Positions 41,824-49,496 of a DNA stretch of 64,000 nt are shown one piece after another. Source of the DNA: Kitasatospora aureofaciens (GTDB lineage Bacteria; Actinomycetota; Actinomycetes; Streptomycetales; Streptomycetaceae); the NCBI RefSeq assembly GCF_001188955.3, contig NZ_JPRF03000035.1:21105-85104 (forward strand), in the 5' to 3' direction. The position numbers were made by a program, and so were the translations under genes. The notes beneath the pieces were generated by a model. It did not search any database, was not told the DNA's origin, and saw only the letters and a program-made list of their open reading frames with translations. How positions within the stretch are numbered: the stretch's first letter is position 1; the number at the start of each line of letters is the position of its first letter.

Positions 41824-41856
41824 GGAGCTGCCCCGGTGCGTGGCCGGGGCGGCTCC
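41824..41856. terminator. Bidirectional hairpin terminator
   Basis: GGAGCTGCCCCGG - TGCGTGG - CCGGGGCGGCTCC forms a 13-bp stem with one G-T pair between convergent genes. Confidence 0.75.
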
Positions 41857-41945
41857 GGAGGGGACGGGCCCCGCAACCGGCAGCTGCATTCGAGTAAGTC
41901 CCTGTACGCGTCGCACCGTTGAGGTCCGACGCCCCCCGCCCGGAA

Positions 41946-42563
41946 TCAGCCGTAGAACTCGCGGCAGAGGCGGCCCTGCTGGGAGCCGGCCGGCCAGCGG
42001 CCGATGCGTTCGGCCTGGTCGCAGATGCTGCCCGGGCCGAGGGAGGGGACGGTCTGGGCTCCGCCGCCCGACGTCGGGCGGGTGCCGGGGCTGGGGTGCG
42101 GGGTGCGGCCCGACCTGGGGTGGGCACTGGGGCTCGGGTGCCGGCCGTCGGCGTGCTCCGGCCCGGCCGGGGCGGCCGCCGGAGTGGCCGCCGAAGTGGC
42201 CGGGGCACCGATGCTCGCCACAGCGCTCTCGGCGCTGGTGGGGGACGGCAGCGGGGACGGCGCGGGCGTGCCGTCCGTCAGCACGTCCGACGGGGTGGCG
42301 GAGGGCGAGGCGTCCGGCAGGGCCACCACCCGCACGTCGTCACCCGAGCCCGGACCGCACATCACCAGGACCGCCGCCAGCACCGCGAGCGTCCCGCCCG
42401 CCGCCACCGCCCACACCTTCCGCGAACGGCGCGGCGGCTCCGGCGGCGGAGCCACCGGCGGGCCCGTCCGTGGCGGCCCCGCCTGGGGCGGAACAGGGAC
42501 CGGTGGCGGCTGCCAGGCGTTCGACGGCCACTGCCACTGTCCTCCGGTGGGCTGCCCAGTCAT
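41946..42563 (-). CDS. Membrane-anchored Pro-rich protein of unknown function
   Basis: The 205-residue protein has a Pro-rich cytoplasmic N-terminus (PPPVPVPPQAGPPRTGPPVA), one membrane helix (VWAVAAGGTLAVLAAVLVMC), a Ser/Pro/Thr-rich extracellular linker and a compact C-terminus (SICDQAERIGRWPAGS, LCREFYG) with two cysteines likely in a disulfide. I recognise the general architecture from streptomycete hypotheticals but know no function. Confidence 0.8.
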   Translation of the reverse strand: MTGQPTGGQWQWPSNAWQPPPVPVPPQAGPPRTGPPVAPPPEPPRRSRKVWAVAAGGTLAVLAAVLVMCGPGSGDDVRVVALPDASPSATPSDVLTDGTPAPSPLPSPTSAESAVASIGAPATSAATPAAAPAGPEHADGRHPSPSAHPRSGRTPHPSPGTRPTSGGGAQTVPSLGPGSICDQAERIGRWPAGSQQGRLCREFYG

Positions 42564-42690
42564 CTGCTCGTCCTTCCAGCGCGCCCCCGCCGTACCTTTC
42601 CGTGCTCAACGAGCGCGCGGACGCCGGGACATGACCCGGAAGAGGGGTCTGGACGGGCGGGGATTGCCACCGCGCCACATGCTGGGGGTC

Positions 42691-42921
42691 ATGGAGACCA
42701 ACAGCACGACCGCACACCTGATCGAGGTGGCCGAGTTCCGGACCGACAGCCGCTACCGTCTCGTCCATTTCGAGGGGCACGGCTGGGAACCGCTCGCCCC
42801 CGAGGAGTTCGAACCCCGGATCCACCAGCTCTTCCCCGGCCTCGACCCGCGTGACCCGGCCAAGGTGCACTGGGCCGACCGCCCCTGGGAATGGCCGGCC
42901 TGGCACCCCGGAGAGGCCTGA
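42691..42921 (+). CDS. Small protein of unknown function (76 aa)
   Basis: METNSTTAHLIEVAEFRTDS begins a compact 76-residue protein with a strand pattern (RYRLVHFEGHGWEPL) and a Trp-rich C-terminus (WADRPWEWPAWHPGEA). The family is not known to me. A G-rich ribosome site (GGGGG) is close to ATG 42691; ATG 42679 is possible. Codon usage is typical of a real gene. Confidence 0.68.
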   Translation: METNSTTAHLIEVAEFRTDSRYRLVHFEGHGWEPLAPEEFEPRIHQLFPGLDPRDPAKVHWADRPWEWPAWHPGEA

Positions 42922-42960
42922 TCCACCGATCACCGTGCCGCCGTTCGCTACGCTTTCCGG

Positions 42961-43467
42961 GTGAGCGTGGATCACTTCTGGTGTCGCCTGCCGGGTCGGG
43001 CCGTGGACACCTGTTCGCCCGAGGAGCTCGGCGAACTGGTGCCCCGGAGCCGCGACCACCGGTACGACCGGCTGGCCGCCGACGGACTCGCCCTCGGGGT
43101 GCGGCAGACCGCCGCCCTGATGGAGCTCGCGCTCACCGAGAACGGACTGCATCCCGACCCGGCCGCCCGACTGCCCGTCTACGGCGGTGCCCGCCCGGCG
43201 GCCGGGGCCGAGATGCTGGTGCTGCGCCCCGAACAGGTCGCCGCCGCCTCCGCCTTCCTGCGCGGCTCGGCGCTCGGCGAACTCGTCCGTCAGCAGAACA
43301 CCGTGCTCGCCCGGCGGGTCGCCCAACTCGACTCCGCGCCGCCCTGGTCGGAGACCTGGGCCACCCGCGTCGTCAACGACCTGCGCGAACTGCGGGACTT
43401 CTTCGCGGGCGCGGCCGCGGCCGGGGACGCGGTGGTCGTCCGGGAGTCGGCGGGGACGGTCCGATGA
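42961..43467 (+). CDS. Conserved hypothetical, DUF1877-like
   Basis: The 168-residue protein may belong to the DUF1877/YfbM-type family, judging from the length and the late LRPEQVAAASAFLRG segment; I am not sure. There is no signal or membrane segment. It appears leaderless: TACGCT (42949-42954) ends six bases before the GTG start and no Shine-Dalgarno is visible. The next gene's ATG overlaps its stop, so a coupled methyltransferase follows. Confidence 0.7.
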   Translation: MSVDHFWCRLPGRAVDTCSPEELGELVPRSRDHRYDRLAADGLALGVRQTAALMELALTENGLHPDPAARLPVYGGARPAAGAEMLVLRPEQVAAASAFLRGSALGELVRQQNTVLARRVAQLDSAPPWSETWATRVVNDLRELRDFFAGAAAAGDAVVVRESAGTVR

Positions 43468-43517
43468 GCGCCGCGGACGCCACGAGTGCCGCGGACGCCA
43501 TGAGTGCCGCGGGCACG
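43464..43517 (+). repeat. 18-base tandem repeat at a gene start
   Basis: ATGAGCGCCGCGGACGCC is followed by two diverged copies (ACGAGTGCCGCGGACGCC, ATGAGTGCCGCGGGCACG). The unit encodes MSAADA-like hexapeptides. Confidence 0.75.
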
Positions 43518-44111
43518 GCCGGCACCGCCGGTTATGGCGAGGCGGCGGAGCAACTCGCCGTCCAGTACGAGAGCGTGGCCTTCACCGAGGTCCACCACTC
43601 GCTCCTGCACCTCTACCCGGCCGCGCCCGCCGCCGTCCTGGACGTCGGCGCCGGCACCGGACGCGACGCGGCGGCTCTCGCGGCCCTCGGCCACCGGGTG
43701 GTGGCCGCCGAACCGACGCCCGAACTGCGGGCCGTGGGCCGGCGCCTGCACCCGGACGCGGACATCCGGTGGGTGGCGGACGCGCTGCCCGCGCTGCCCC
43801 GGCTGAGCGCCGAGGGTGAGCGCTTCGACCTCATCCTGCTCACGGCGGTGTGGATGCACCTCACCCCTGCCGAAGGCCCGCCCGCCATGGACGCCCTGGG
43901 CCGCCTGCTCGCCCCCGGCGGCCGCCTGGCCCTCACTCTCCGCCACGGCCCCGTCCCGCCCGGCCGCCGGATGTTCGACCTGCCGCCCGAGCACACCATC
44001 GCCCTGGCGCGGGCCCGCGGCCTCCGACTGCTCCACCGCGGCGCCCGCCCCGACCTGCACGGTCGGGAGGGCGTCAGCTGGACGGAACTGGTCTTCGGCC
44101 GCGGGCAGTGA
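43464..44111 (+). CDS. Class I SAM-dependent methyltransferase
   Basis: The 215-residue protein has a methyltransferase_11/25-type core: AVLDVGAGTGRDAAALAALG as motif I, VVAAEPTPELRAVG as strand 2, FDLILLTAVWMHL and LLAPGGRLALTLRHG. The first ~25 residues are a low-complexity repeat (SAADATSAADAMSAAGTAG) encoded by three 18-base units, so the true functional start may be inside it. ATGA coupling to the previous gene supports 43464. The substrate is unknown. Confidence 0.85.
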   Translation: MSAADATSAADAMSAAGTAGTAGYGEAAEQLAVQYESVAFTEVHHSLLHLYPAAPAAVLDVGAGTGRDAAALAALGHRVVAAEPTPELRAVGRRLHPDADIRWVADALPALPRLSAEGERFDLILLTAVWMHLTPAEGPPAMDALGRLLAPGGRLALTLRHGPVPPGRRMFDLPPEHTIALARARGLRLLHRGARPDLHGREGVSWTELVFGRGQ

Positions 44112-44149
44112 CCGACGGCGGCACTGACCGGCGGCGGCACTGACCGGCG
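44109..44149. repeat. 16-base tandem repeat over a stop codon
   Basis: TGACCGACGGCGGCAC, TGACCGGCGGCGGCAC and TGACCGGCG follow one another. The first TGA is the methyltransferase stop codon. Confidence 0.75.
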
Positions 44150-44238
44150 TCCCGGCAGGAGCCGGGGCCGCCGTTGGCCATGGGGTGATCGCTGCCGCAT
44201 CCTCCGCGGTCGGTCGAGGCGTTTCCGAGAGCGCGGCA

Positions 44239-44871
44239 TCAGATCCGCAGTTCGGGCGGGAAGCCCGTCCAGCGCAGGTCCTCGGGCAGGTGGCCCTGGT
44301 CGTTCAGCAGGAGGACGGAGGAGGGGCGCCCGGGGGTGAAGCGCAGGACTGTGAGGGCCGCGTTGGCGGCGTTGAGGCCGAGCCAGCGCCACCTGGGTGC
44401 GTCCAGGGTGTGGCGGACCAGCCAGCCGACCAGGAAGGCGTGGGTGACGACCAGTTCGTGCCGCTCCTCGCCGCCCGGGACCGGCCCGGTGAACCGTTCG
44501 ACGGCCCGGCGGGCCAGCTCCGGACCCCGGGCGAGCTCCTCCGCCGAGGCGCCGGACAGGAACTGCAGCAGGAACTCCGCGCTGTCGGTGGGAAGTTCGT
44601 CGGCCGCGGGCAGGCAGGGGACGTAGTCGTCGGCCTCCTCGCAGGCCGACACCGCCGCCCCGCGCAGCTGCTCCCCGATGAGCCGGGCGGTCTGCGCGGC
44701 CCGGGGGAGCGGCCCGTGGTGCACCGCCGTGATCGGGCGGTCCGCCAGGCGGCGGCCGAGCAGGACGGCCTGGCGGCGTCCGGCGGCGGTGAGTCCCCCG
44801 CCGTCCGGGCCGTCCGAGGTGGCCTCGCCGTGGCGGGCGAGGTAGAGGTAGCGGGTGGCGGTGCCGGGCAT
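44239..44871 (-). CDS. Histidine phosphatase (phosphoglycerate-mutase-like)
   Basis: The 210-residue enzyme has YLYLARHGEATSDG with the catalytic RHG, GLTAAGRRQAVLLGRRL, AVHHGPLPRAAQTARLI and LVVTHAFLVGWLVRH with the second histidine. It should be a phosphomonoesterase in the cytosol. The substrate is unpredictable, since the family includes mutases and SixA- or CobC-like enzymes. A triple 10-base repeat lies directly upstream of its start. Confidence 0.88.
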   Translation of the reverse strand: MPGTATRYLYLARHGEATSDGPDGGGLTAAGRRQAVLLGRRLADRPITAVHHGPLPRAAQTARLIGEQLRGAAVSACEEADDYVPCLPAADELPTDSAEFLLQFLSGASAEELARGPELARRAVERFTGPVPGGEERHELVVTHAFLVGWLVRHTLDAPRWRWLGLNAANAALTVLRFTPGRPSSVLLLNDQGHLPEDLRWTGFPPELRI

Positions 44872-44897
44872 GCTGGGGGGCTCCTCGACTCTTCGTT

Positions 44898-44927
44898 GAT
44901 CTTCAGGGATCTTCGGTGATCTTCGGG
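44898..44927. repeat. Triple 10-base tandem repeat
   Basis: GATCTTCAGG, GATCTTCGGT and GATCTTCGGG stand in tandem about 27 bases upstream of the histidine phosphatase start. It is in an otherwise less GC-rich patch. Confidence 0.8.
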
Positions 44928-44971
44928 GTTGGTGTCCCTCAGCGACGCCTTCGGAGCGGCTTCCGGTTCCG

Positions 44972-45898
44972 TCAGCCGGTGTGGGCCTGGTCCAGGAGGG
45001 CGAGTTCCTCCGCCGTCAGCCGCACCGCGCCCGCGGCGATGTTGTCCTCCAGGTGCGCCACGTCGCCGGTGCCCGGGATGGCGAGGACGTGCGGGCCGCG
45101 GTGCAGCGTCCAGGCGAGCCGGACCTGGGCGGTGCTGATCCCGCGGGCCTCGGCCACCGCCTGGACCTGGGCGGGTTCGGTCGCGCCGGCGCCGCCCTGC
45201 CGGCCGTCGCCCGCGATGGCGTAGAAGGGGACGAAGGCGATGCCCTGCTCGCCGCAGAGCCGCAGCAGTTCGTCCTGGGCGGCGGAGGCGCCGATGCCGT
45301 ACGGGTTCTGCACGCAGGTGACCGGGGCGATGGTCCGGGCCTCGGCGAGCTGGTGGGGGTGGATGTTGGACAGTCCGAGCCGGCGGATCAGGCCGGCCTG
45401 CTGCAACTCGGCGAGCGCGCCGAAGCGTTCGGCGATCGAGTCGGTGCCGAGGATGCGCAGGTTGACCAGGTCGAGGTGGTCGCGGCCGAGTTGGCGCAGG
45501 TTCTCCTCGACCTGGGCGCGCAGCCCGGCCGGGGTGCGGGCGTGCTCGGTCCACTGGCCGTCGGGGCCGCGGGCGGGGCCGACCTTGGTGGCGATCACCA
45601 GGTCGTCGGCGTAGGGGGCGAGGGCGCGGTTGATCAGCTCGTTGGCGGAGCGCAGCGGGGAGAAGTAGAAGGCGGCGGTGTCGATGTGGTTGACGCCCAG
45701 TTCGACGGCGCGGCGCAGCACCCGCAGGGCCTGCTCGCGGTCGCGCGGCACGGCGTCGGGCATCAGCGCCGGGCCGGTCTGCGGCAGGCGCATCGCGCCG
45801 AAGCCGATCCGGTGGACGGTGCGGTCGCCGAGCTTCCAGGTGCCGGAGGCGGAGGCGGTCACAGTGGTCACGGTGGTGTCGGAAGTCATGTCGGTCAT
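44972..45898 (-). CDS. Aldo/keto reductase
   Basis: The 308-residue TIM-barrel protein has IGFGAMRLP, GVNHIDTAAFYFSP (catalytic Asp and Tyr), LVIATKVGP (Lys), RLGLSNIHPHQL, QNPYGIGA and LAIPGTGDVAHLEDN (cofactor site). The position that is usually the catalytic His (LDLVxLH) reads LDLVNLRI, as in a subset of bacterial reductases. It probably reduces an aldehyde with NADPH. It is divergent from a DUF5937 ArsR-like regulator whose operator-like ATTCGCGAAT lies between them. MTDMTSD gives two possible starts. Confidence 0.88.
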   Translation of the reverse strand: MTDMTSDTTVTTVTASASGTWKLGDRTVHRIGFGAMRLPQTGPALMPDAVPRDREQALRVLRRAVELGVNHIDTAAFYFSPLRSANELINRALAPYADDLVIATKVGPARGPDGQWTEHARTPAGLRAQVEENLRQLGRDHLDLVNLRILGTDSIAERFGALAELQQAGLIRRLGLSNIHPHQLAEARTIAPVTCVQNPYGIGASAAQDELLRLCGEQGIAFVPFYAIAGDGRQGGAGATEPAQVQAVAEARGISTAQVRLAWTLHRGPHVLAIPGTGDVAHLEDNIAAGAVRLTAEELALLDQAHTG

Positions 45899-45929
45899 GA
45901 TCGCTTCTGGACTAACCTGACCGCCACTG

Positions 45930-45950
45930 ATTCGCGAATGCGCGAATCCG
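45930..45950. promoter_or_regulatory. Operator candidate between AKR and DUF5937 genes
   Basis: ATTCGCGAAT (45930-45939) is a perfect 10-bp palindrome, followed directly by GCGCGAATCCG, which repeats a half-site. The sequence is a good ArsR-type operator between the divergent genes. Confidence 0.65.
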
Positions 45951-45973
45951 ATGGGACGGCCGAGGGGTGGGCG

Positions 45974-46963
45974 TTGGCGGAGCTGCTGTTCACGGCCGGT
46001 GACCTGGCGCGGATGCGGTTCGCGGTCGCGCCGATGTGGGAGGTCGGACCGAGCCTGCGGCTGCTGCGCGCGGGGCTCCCGCACGCCGTCCACGGCCCCT
46101 GGGCGGAGCAGGTGCGGCCCCGGCTGACGGCGCTCGGCCCGGCCTTCGGACTGCTCGCCGAGCTCGTGCCGCCCACCGGCTACGTGCCCGACTTCATCAA
46201 CCCGGCCCCGGCCGGGCCCGCGCCGACCCTCGCCGAGGAACTCGCCGCGATCCGGGCCACGCCCGCCGGGCAGGTCCGGCGCGACCTCGACCGGCTCGCG
46301 GCGGAACGCGGCGCGCTCGGACCGAGGCTGCGGGCCCTGCACGCCGATCCGGAGGCCGGACTGGCGCGCCTCGCCGAGGCGGTCGAGGCGTACTGGGAGC
46401 TGGCCCTCGCGCCGTACTGGGCGAGGATCCGCGCGGTGCTCGACGCGGACGTGCTGCACCGGGCGCGGCAGGCGGCCGAGCACGGCGCCGAGCGGGTGCT
46501 GAACGACCTCCACGCCGAACTGCGGTGGGCGGGAGACGCCCTGCGGCTGAGCCGCCGCTCCCGCCCGATGCCGCGGGGGACGGCCGGGCCGGGCCTGCTG
46601 CTGATCCCCTCCGCGTTCACCGGGCCCGGTCTGTACACGCTGATCGCCCCACCGGGCCCGCCCCAACTCGCCTACCCGGCCCGGGGGATCGGCGGCCTGT
46701 GGCACACGGCCGCGGCGCCGGCCCCCGGATCGGCGGCGCTCGCGGCGGTGCTCGGCCGCTCCCGCGCCCTGCTGCTCGCCGAACTCGCTGCCCCCGCCGC
46801 GACCACCGAACTCGCCCGCCGCACCGGGCTGTCGCCCTCGGCCGTCTCCCAGTACCTGACGGCGCTGCGCGACGCGCGCCTGGTGAGCGCCCACCGCGCG
46901 GGCCGCTGGGTGCTGTACGCCCGGACGGCCGCGGCGGAGGCACTGCTGAACCCGGGGAACTGA
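45974..46963 (+). CDS. ArsR-type winged-helix regulator with DUF5937
   Basis: The ~329-residue protein has the DUF5937 N-terminus (ELLFTAGDLARMRFAV) and a C-terminal ArsR HTH (AAPATTELARRTGLSPSAVSQYLTALRDARLV). I choose TTG 45974 because GAGGGG is six bases upstream and family homology starts there. ATG 45938 lies inside the palindromic operator and would add 12 unrelated residues. It probably represses the divergent aldo/keto reductase through ATTCGCGAAT. The inducer is unknown. Confidence 0.8.
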   Translation: MAELLFTAGDLARMRFAVAPMWEVGPSLRLLRAGLPHAVHGPWAEQVRPRLTALGPAFGLLAELVPPTGYVPDFINPAPAGPAPTLAEELAAIRATPAGQVRRDLDRLAAERGALGPRLRALHADPEAGLARLAEAVEAYWELALAPYWARIRAVLDADVLHRARQAAEHGAERVLNDLHAELRWAGDALRLSRRSRPMPRGTAGPGLLLIPSAFTGPGLYTLIAPPGPPQLAYPARGIGGLWHTAAAPAPGSAALAAVLGRSRALLLAELAAPAATTELARRTGLSPSAVSQYLTALRDARLVSAHRAGRWVLYARTAAAEALLNPGN

Positions 46964-46983
46964 CGCCCGCTAGGCTGCCGGGC

Positions 46984-47334
46984 ATGGACCGGAAGGAACC
47001 CGTGGAGCAGCCGCAGGGCCCGCTGACCGCCTTCGGCGGTCGCCTCGCCCTCGACCCGGACGCCAGGACCGCCACCGTGGACGGCCGCGCCGTCCCGCTC
47101 ACGTACCAGGACGTCCGCGGCTTGCGCACCCTGATCGAGCTGGGCGAAGGGCTGCACGACGCGCGGGACGTCCTGCTGTACGGCTGGGGCGCCTGGACCG
47201 ACCCCAGGGAGCTGCGGTACCCGATGGCCGTCCTGCGGGCGAAGCTCGGCGAGCCGTGGTGGATCGTCCGGGACGGGGACCGTTACGGCCTGCGGCCCCC
47301 GGGCCCGCCGCCGTCTGGCAGGCTGCCGTCATGA
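46984..47334 (+). CDS. Stand-alone winged-helix (OmpR-type) domain protein
   Basis: The 116-residue protein resembles only the DNA-binding half of an OmpR/SARP regulator: LALDPDARTATVDGRAVPLTY, then VRGLRTLIEL, DVLLYGWGAW, YPMAVLRAKLGEPWWIVRDGDRYGL. There is no receiver domain. It appears leaderless (TAGGCT ends seven bases before the ATG). Its stop overlaps the hydroxyacid dehydrogenase start (ATGA), so the two are coupled and the dehydrogenase may be its target. Confidence 0.7.
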   Translation: MDRKEPVEQPQGPLTAFGGRLALDPDARTATVDGRAVPLTYQDVRGLRTLIELGEGLHDARDVLLYGWGAWTDPRELRYPMAVLRAKLGEPWWIVRDGDRYGLRPPGPPPSGRLPS

Positions 47335-48299
47335 CGCTTCCGATACTTCGCTGCGCCGTCCTGGACGACTTCCAGGGCGTCGCCACCAGCTCCGCCGACT
47401 GGTCGTCGCTGGCCGACCGGGTCGAGGTGACGTCCTTCCGCGAGCACCACGGCTCGGAGGACGAACTGGCCGCCGCGCTCGCCGGGTTCGACATCGTGGT
47501 CACCCTGCGCGAGCGGGTGCCGTTCCCCGCCACGCTGTTCGCCCGGCTGCCGAGGCTCAAGCTGCTGATCGCCTCCGGCATGCGCAACTCGGTCATCGAC
47601 CACGCCGCCGCCGCGGCGCACGGCGTCACGGTCTGCGGCACGGCCAGCTCCGGCACCCCGCCGGTGGAACTGACCTGGGCGCTGCTGCTCGGCCTGGCCC
47701 GCGGGATCGTCCAGGAGAACACCGCGCTGCGCGAGGGCGGCCCGTGGCAGAGCACCGTCGGGGCCGACCTGCACGGGCGGACGCTCGGACTGCTCGGCTT
47801 CGGGCGGATCGGCGCGCTGGTGGCCAGAGTGGGGCTCGCGTTCGGCATGGAGGTGCTCGTCTGGAGCCGGAGCCTGACCGACGAGCGGGCGGCCGAGGCG
47901 GGCGTGCGCCGGGCTCGGTCCAAGGAGGAACTGCTGCGGGAGAGCGACTTCGTCTCGGTCCACCTCGCCTCGAACGCGGAGACCCACGGGCTGATCGGCG
48001 CCGCCGAACTCGCCCTGATGAAGCCCGACGCCTACCTGGTCAACACCTCCCGCGCGGCGATCGTCGACCAGGACGCGCTGCTCGCCGCGCTCACCGAGGG
48101 CCGGATCGCGGGCGCCGCCCTGGACGTCTTCGACGTCGAGCCGCTGCCCGCCGACCACCCGCTGCGCACCGCGCCCCGGCTGCTCGCCACCCCGCACCTG
48201 GGGTACGTCTCGCAGGACAACTACCGGCGGTACTTCGGCGAGGCGGTGGAGGACATCGAGGCCTTCCTCGAGGGTGAGCCGATCCGCCGTCTGGGCTGA
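47331..48299 (+). CDS. D-2-hydroxyacid dehydrogenase family protein
   Basis: The 322-residue enzyme has LGLLGFGRIGALVARVG (NAD fold), VNTSRAAIVD with catalytic Arg, FDVEPLPADHPL with Glu and LLATPHLGYVSQDNY with His. It should interconvert a 2-oxoacid and D-2-hydroxyacid with NAD(H). The sequence is of the glyoxylate/phosphoglycerate type without an ACT domain. It is coupled to the winged-helix gene by an ATGA overlap. Confidence 0.92.
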   Translation: MTLPILRCAVLDDFQGVATSSADWSSLADRVEVTSFREHHGSEDELAAALAGFDIVVTLRERVPFPATLFARLPRLKLLIASGMRNSVIDHAAAAAHGVTVCGTASSGTPPVELTWALLLGLARGIVQENTALREGGPWQSTVGADLHGRTLGLLGFGRIGALVARVGLAFGMEVLVWSRSLTDERAAEAGVRRARSKEELLRESDFVSVHLASNAETHGLIGAAELALMKPDAYLVNTSRAAIVDQDALLAALTEGRIAGAALDVFDVEPLPADHPLRTAPRLLATPHLGYVSQDNYRRYFGEAVEDIEAFLEGEPIRRLG

Positions 48300-48340
48300 G
48301 ACCGGCGCCCGTGCCCGGGCCCCGGTCGGATACTGACCGC

Positions 48341-49381
48341 ATGACGAGCGGAGACGGCTACGGCTACCGGGGGACGGGCCGACGCGGGGTGCTGCGGGCG
48401 GGGGCGGCGGCGGTGCTGCTGGGGGCGGTGGGGTGTTCGAGCGGCGGCAAGCCCGGCGGGGCTTCCACGAGTTCCGTCGCCGCGCCGACCGCGACCCCGA
48501 CTGCAGCCACCACCCCGACTGCAGCCCCGACCCCGGCCGCGACGCCGACCCCGCTGCCCAGTCCGCCGCTCTGGCAGCCCGGCCCCGGCGAGATCCAGCC
48601 CGACGTCAAGCGTCGCGCCGTCGAGCTGGTCGCCGCGCTCGGGGCCTGGCCGCCCGGCGGGCAGGGCGTGGAGCCGGGCCGGGCCCGGGTGGCGGCGCTC
48701 GGGCTGCCGCCGGGGCTGGCGGACCAGGCCGGGCGGCTCGCCCCGGCGGCGGTCGAGGCGAGCCTGGAGGTGATCGACGCCCAGTACGGCGGGATCCTGG
48801 CCGACTCGGCGAGCGTGCTGGTGGTCTGCCGCCAGTGGACCCGGCAGTCGGACGGTTCGGTGGCCCCGGGCGGGATCACCGTGGACGTCCGGCTGAGCCG
48901 GGCCGAGCCGCGCTGGACCGTCATTGCCCTGCACCCGGGCGATCCGGGCCCGGCCGCCGCCTCGCCCGCCCCGGCGGTGGCCAAGGTGCTGGCCGAGCCG
49001 AGGATCGAGCTGCCGCCCGAGGCGGAGGCCGACCTGCTCAGCGGCAACGTCCACGACACCGTGCCGACGGCGATGCTGCGGCTGGCCGGCCCGTACACGC
49101 TCTCGGTGAGCGTGGTGCGCACCGGTCACCCGCTGGACGTCTTCGGGACGACCCGGCCCAGCGACCATCCGCTGGGCCGGGCCTTCGACGTCCGGCGGAT
49201 CGACGGACGGGCGGTGGTGGACCCGGCCACGCCCCGGCAGCTGATCGAGTCCTTCATGCGGGACGCGGCGGCGGCCGGTTCGTACAACGTGGGCGGGCCG
49301 GTGGCGATCGCGGGCGCCGGCAACCAGTTCTTCACCGACGACACCCACCACGACCACGTCCACATCGGGTTCAACAGCTAG
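48341..49381 (+). CDS. Tat lipoprotein with M15-like D,D-peptidase domain
   Basis: The 346-residue protein has a twin-arginine signal (RRGVLRAGAAAVLLGAVGC) ending in a lipobox cysteine, then a Thr/Pro-rich linker. The C-terminal domain shows the M15 zinc signature: SDHPLGRAFDV gives H-x6-D and DDTHHDHVHIGF gives HxH. M15 enzymes cleave D-Ala-D-Ala or cell-wall cross-links, so it may trim peptidoglycan from the outer membrane-leaflet anchor. The middle (about 100-230) matches no domain I know. A GATACT-like -10 six bases before the ATG suggests a leaderless start. Confidence 0.8.
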   Translation: MTSGDGYGYRGTGRRGVLRAGAAAVLLGAVGCSSGGKPGGASTSSVAAPTATPTAATTPTAAPTPAATPTPLPSPPLWQPGPGEIQPDVKRRAVELVAALGAWPPGGQGVEPGRARVAALGLPPGLADQAGRLAPAAVEASLEVIDAQYGGILADSASVLVVCRQWTRQSDGSVAPGGITVDVRLSRAEPRWTVIALHPGDPGPAAASPAPAVAKVLAEPRIELPPEAEADLLSGNVHDTVPTAMLRLAGPYTLSVSVVRTGHPLDVFGTTRPSDHPLGRAFDVRRIDGRAVVDPATPRQLIESFMRDAAAAGSYNVGGPVAIAGAGNQFFTDDTHHDHVHIGFNS

Positions 49382-49496
49382 CGGCGGCAGGCGGCCGGGT
49401 GGGCTGGTCGGCCAACTTGACGCGATCGTGGACGACCGGGCTTGTGGGCGGCGCGCGGCTGGCTGCCGCGTGACGGCAGGCCTAAGCTCTCGGGGC

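Noticed and set aside
44151..44166. CCCGGC-AGGA-GCCGGG hairpin as terminator
   Set aside because: The stem is only six base pairs in very GC-rich DNA and no U-run follows; chance is likely.
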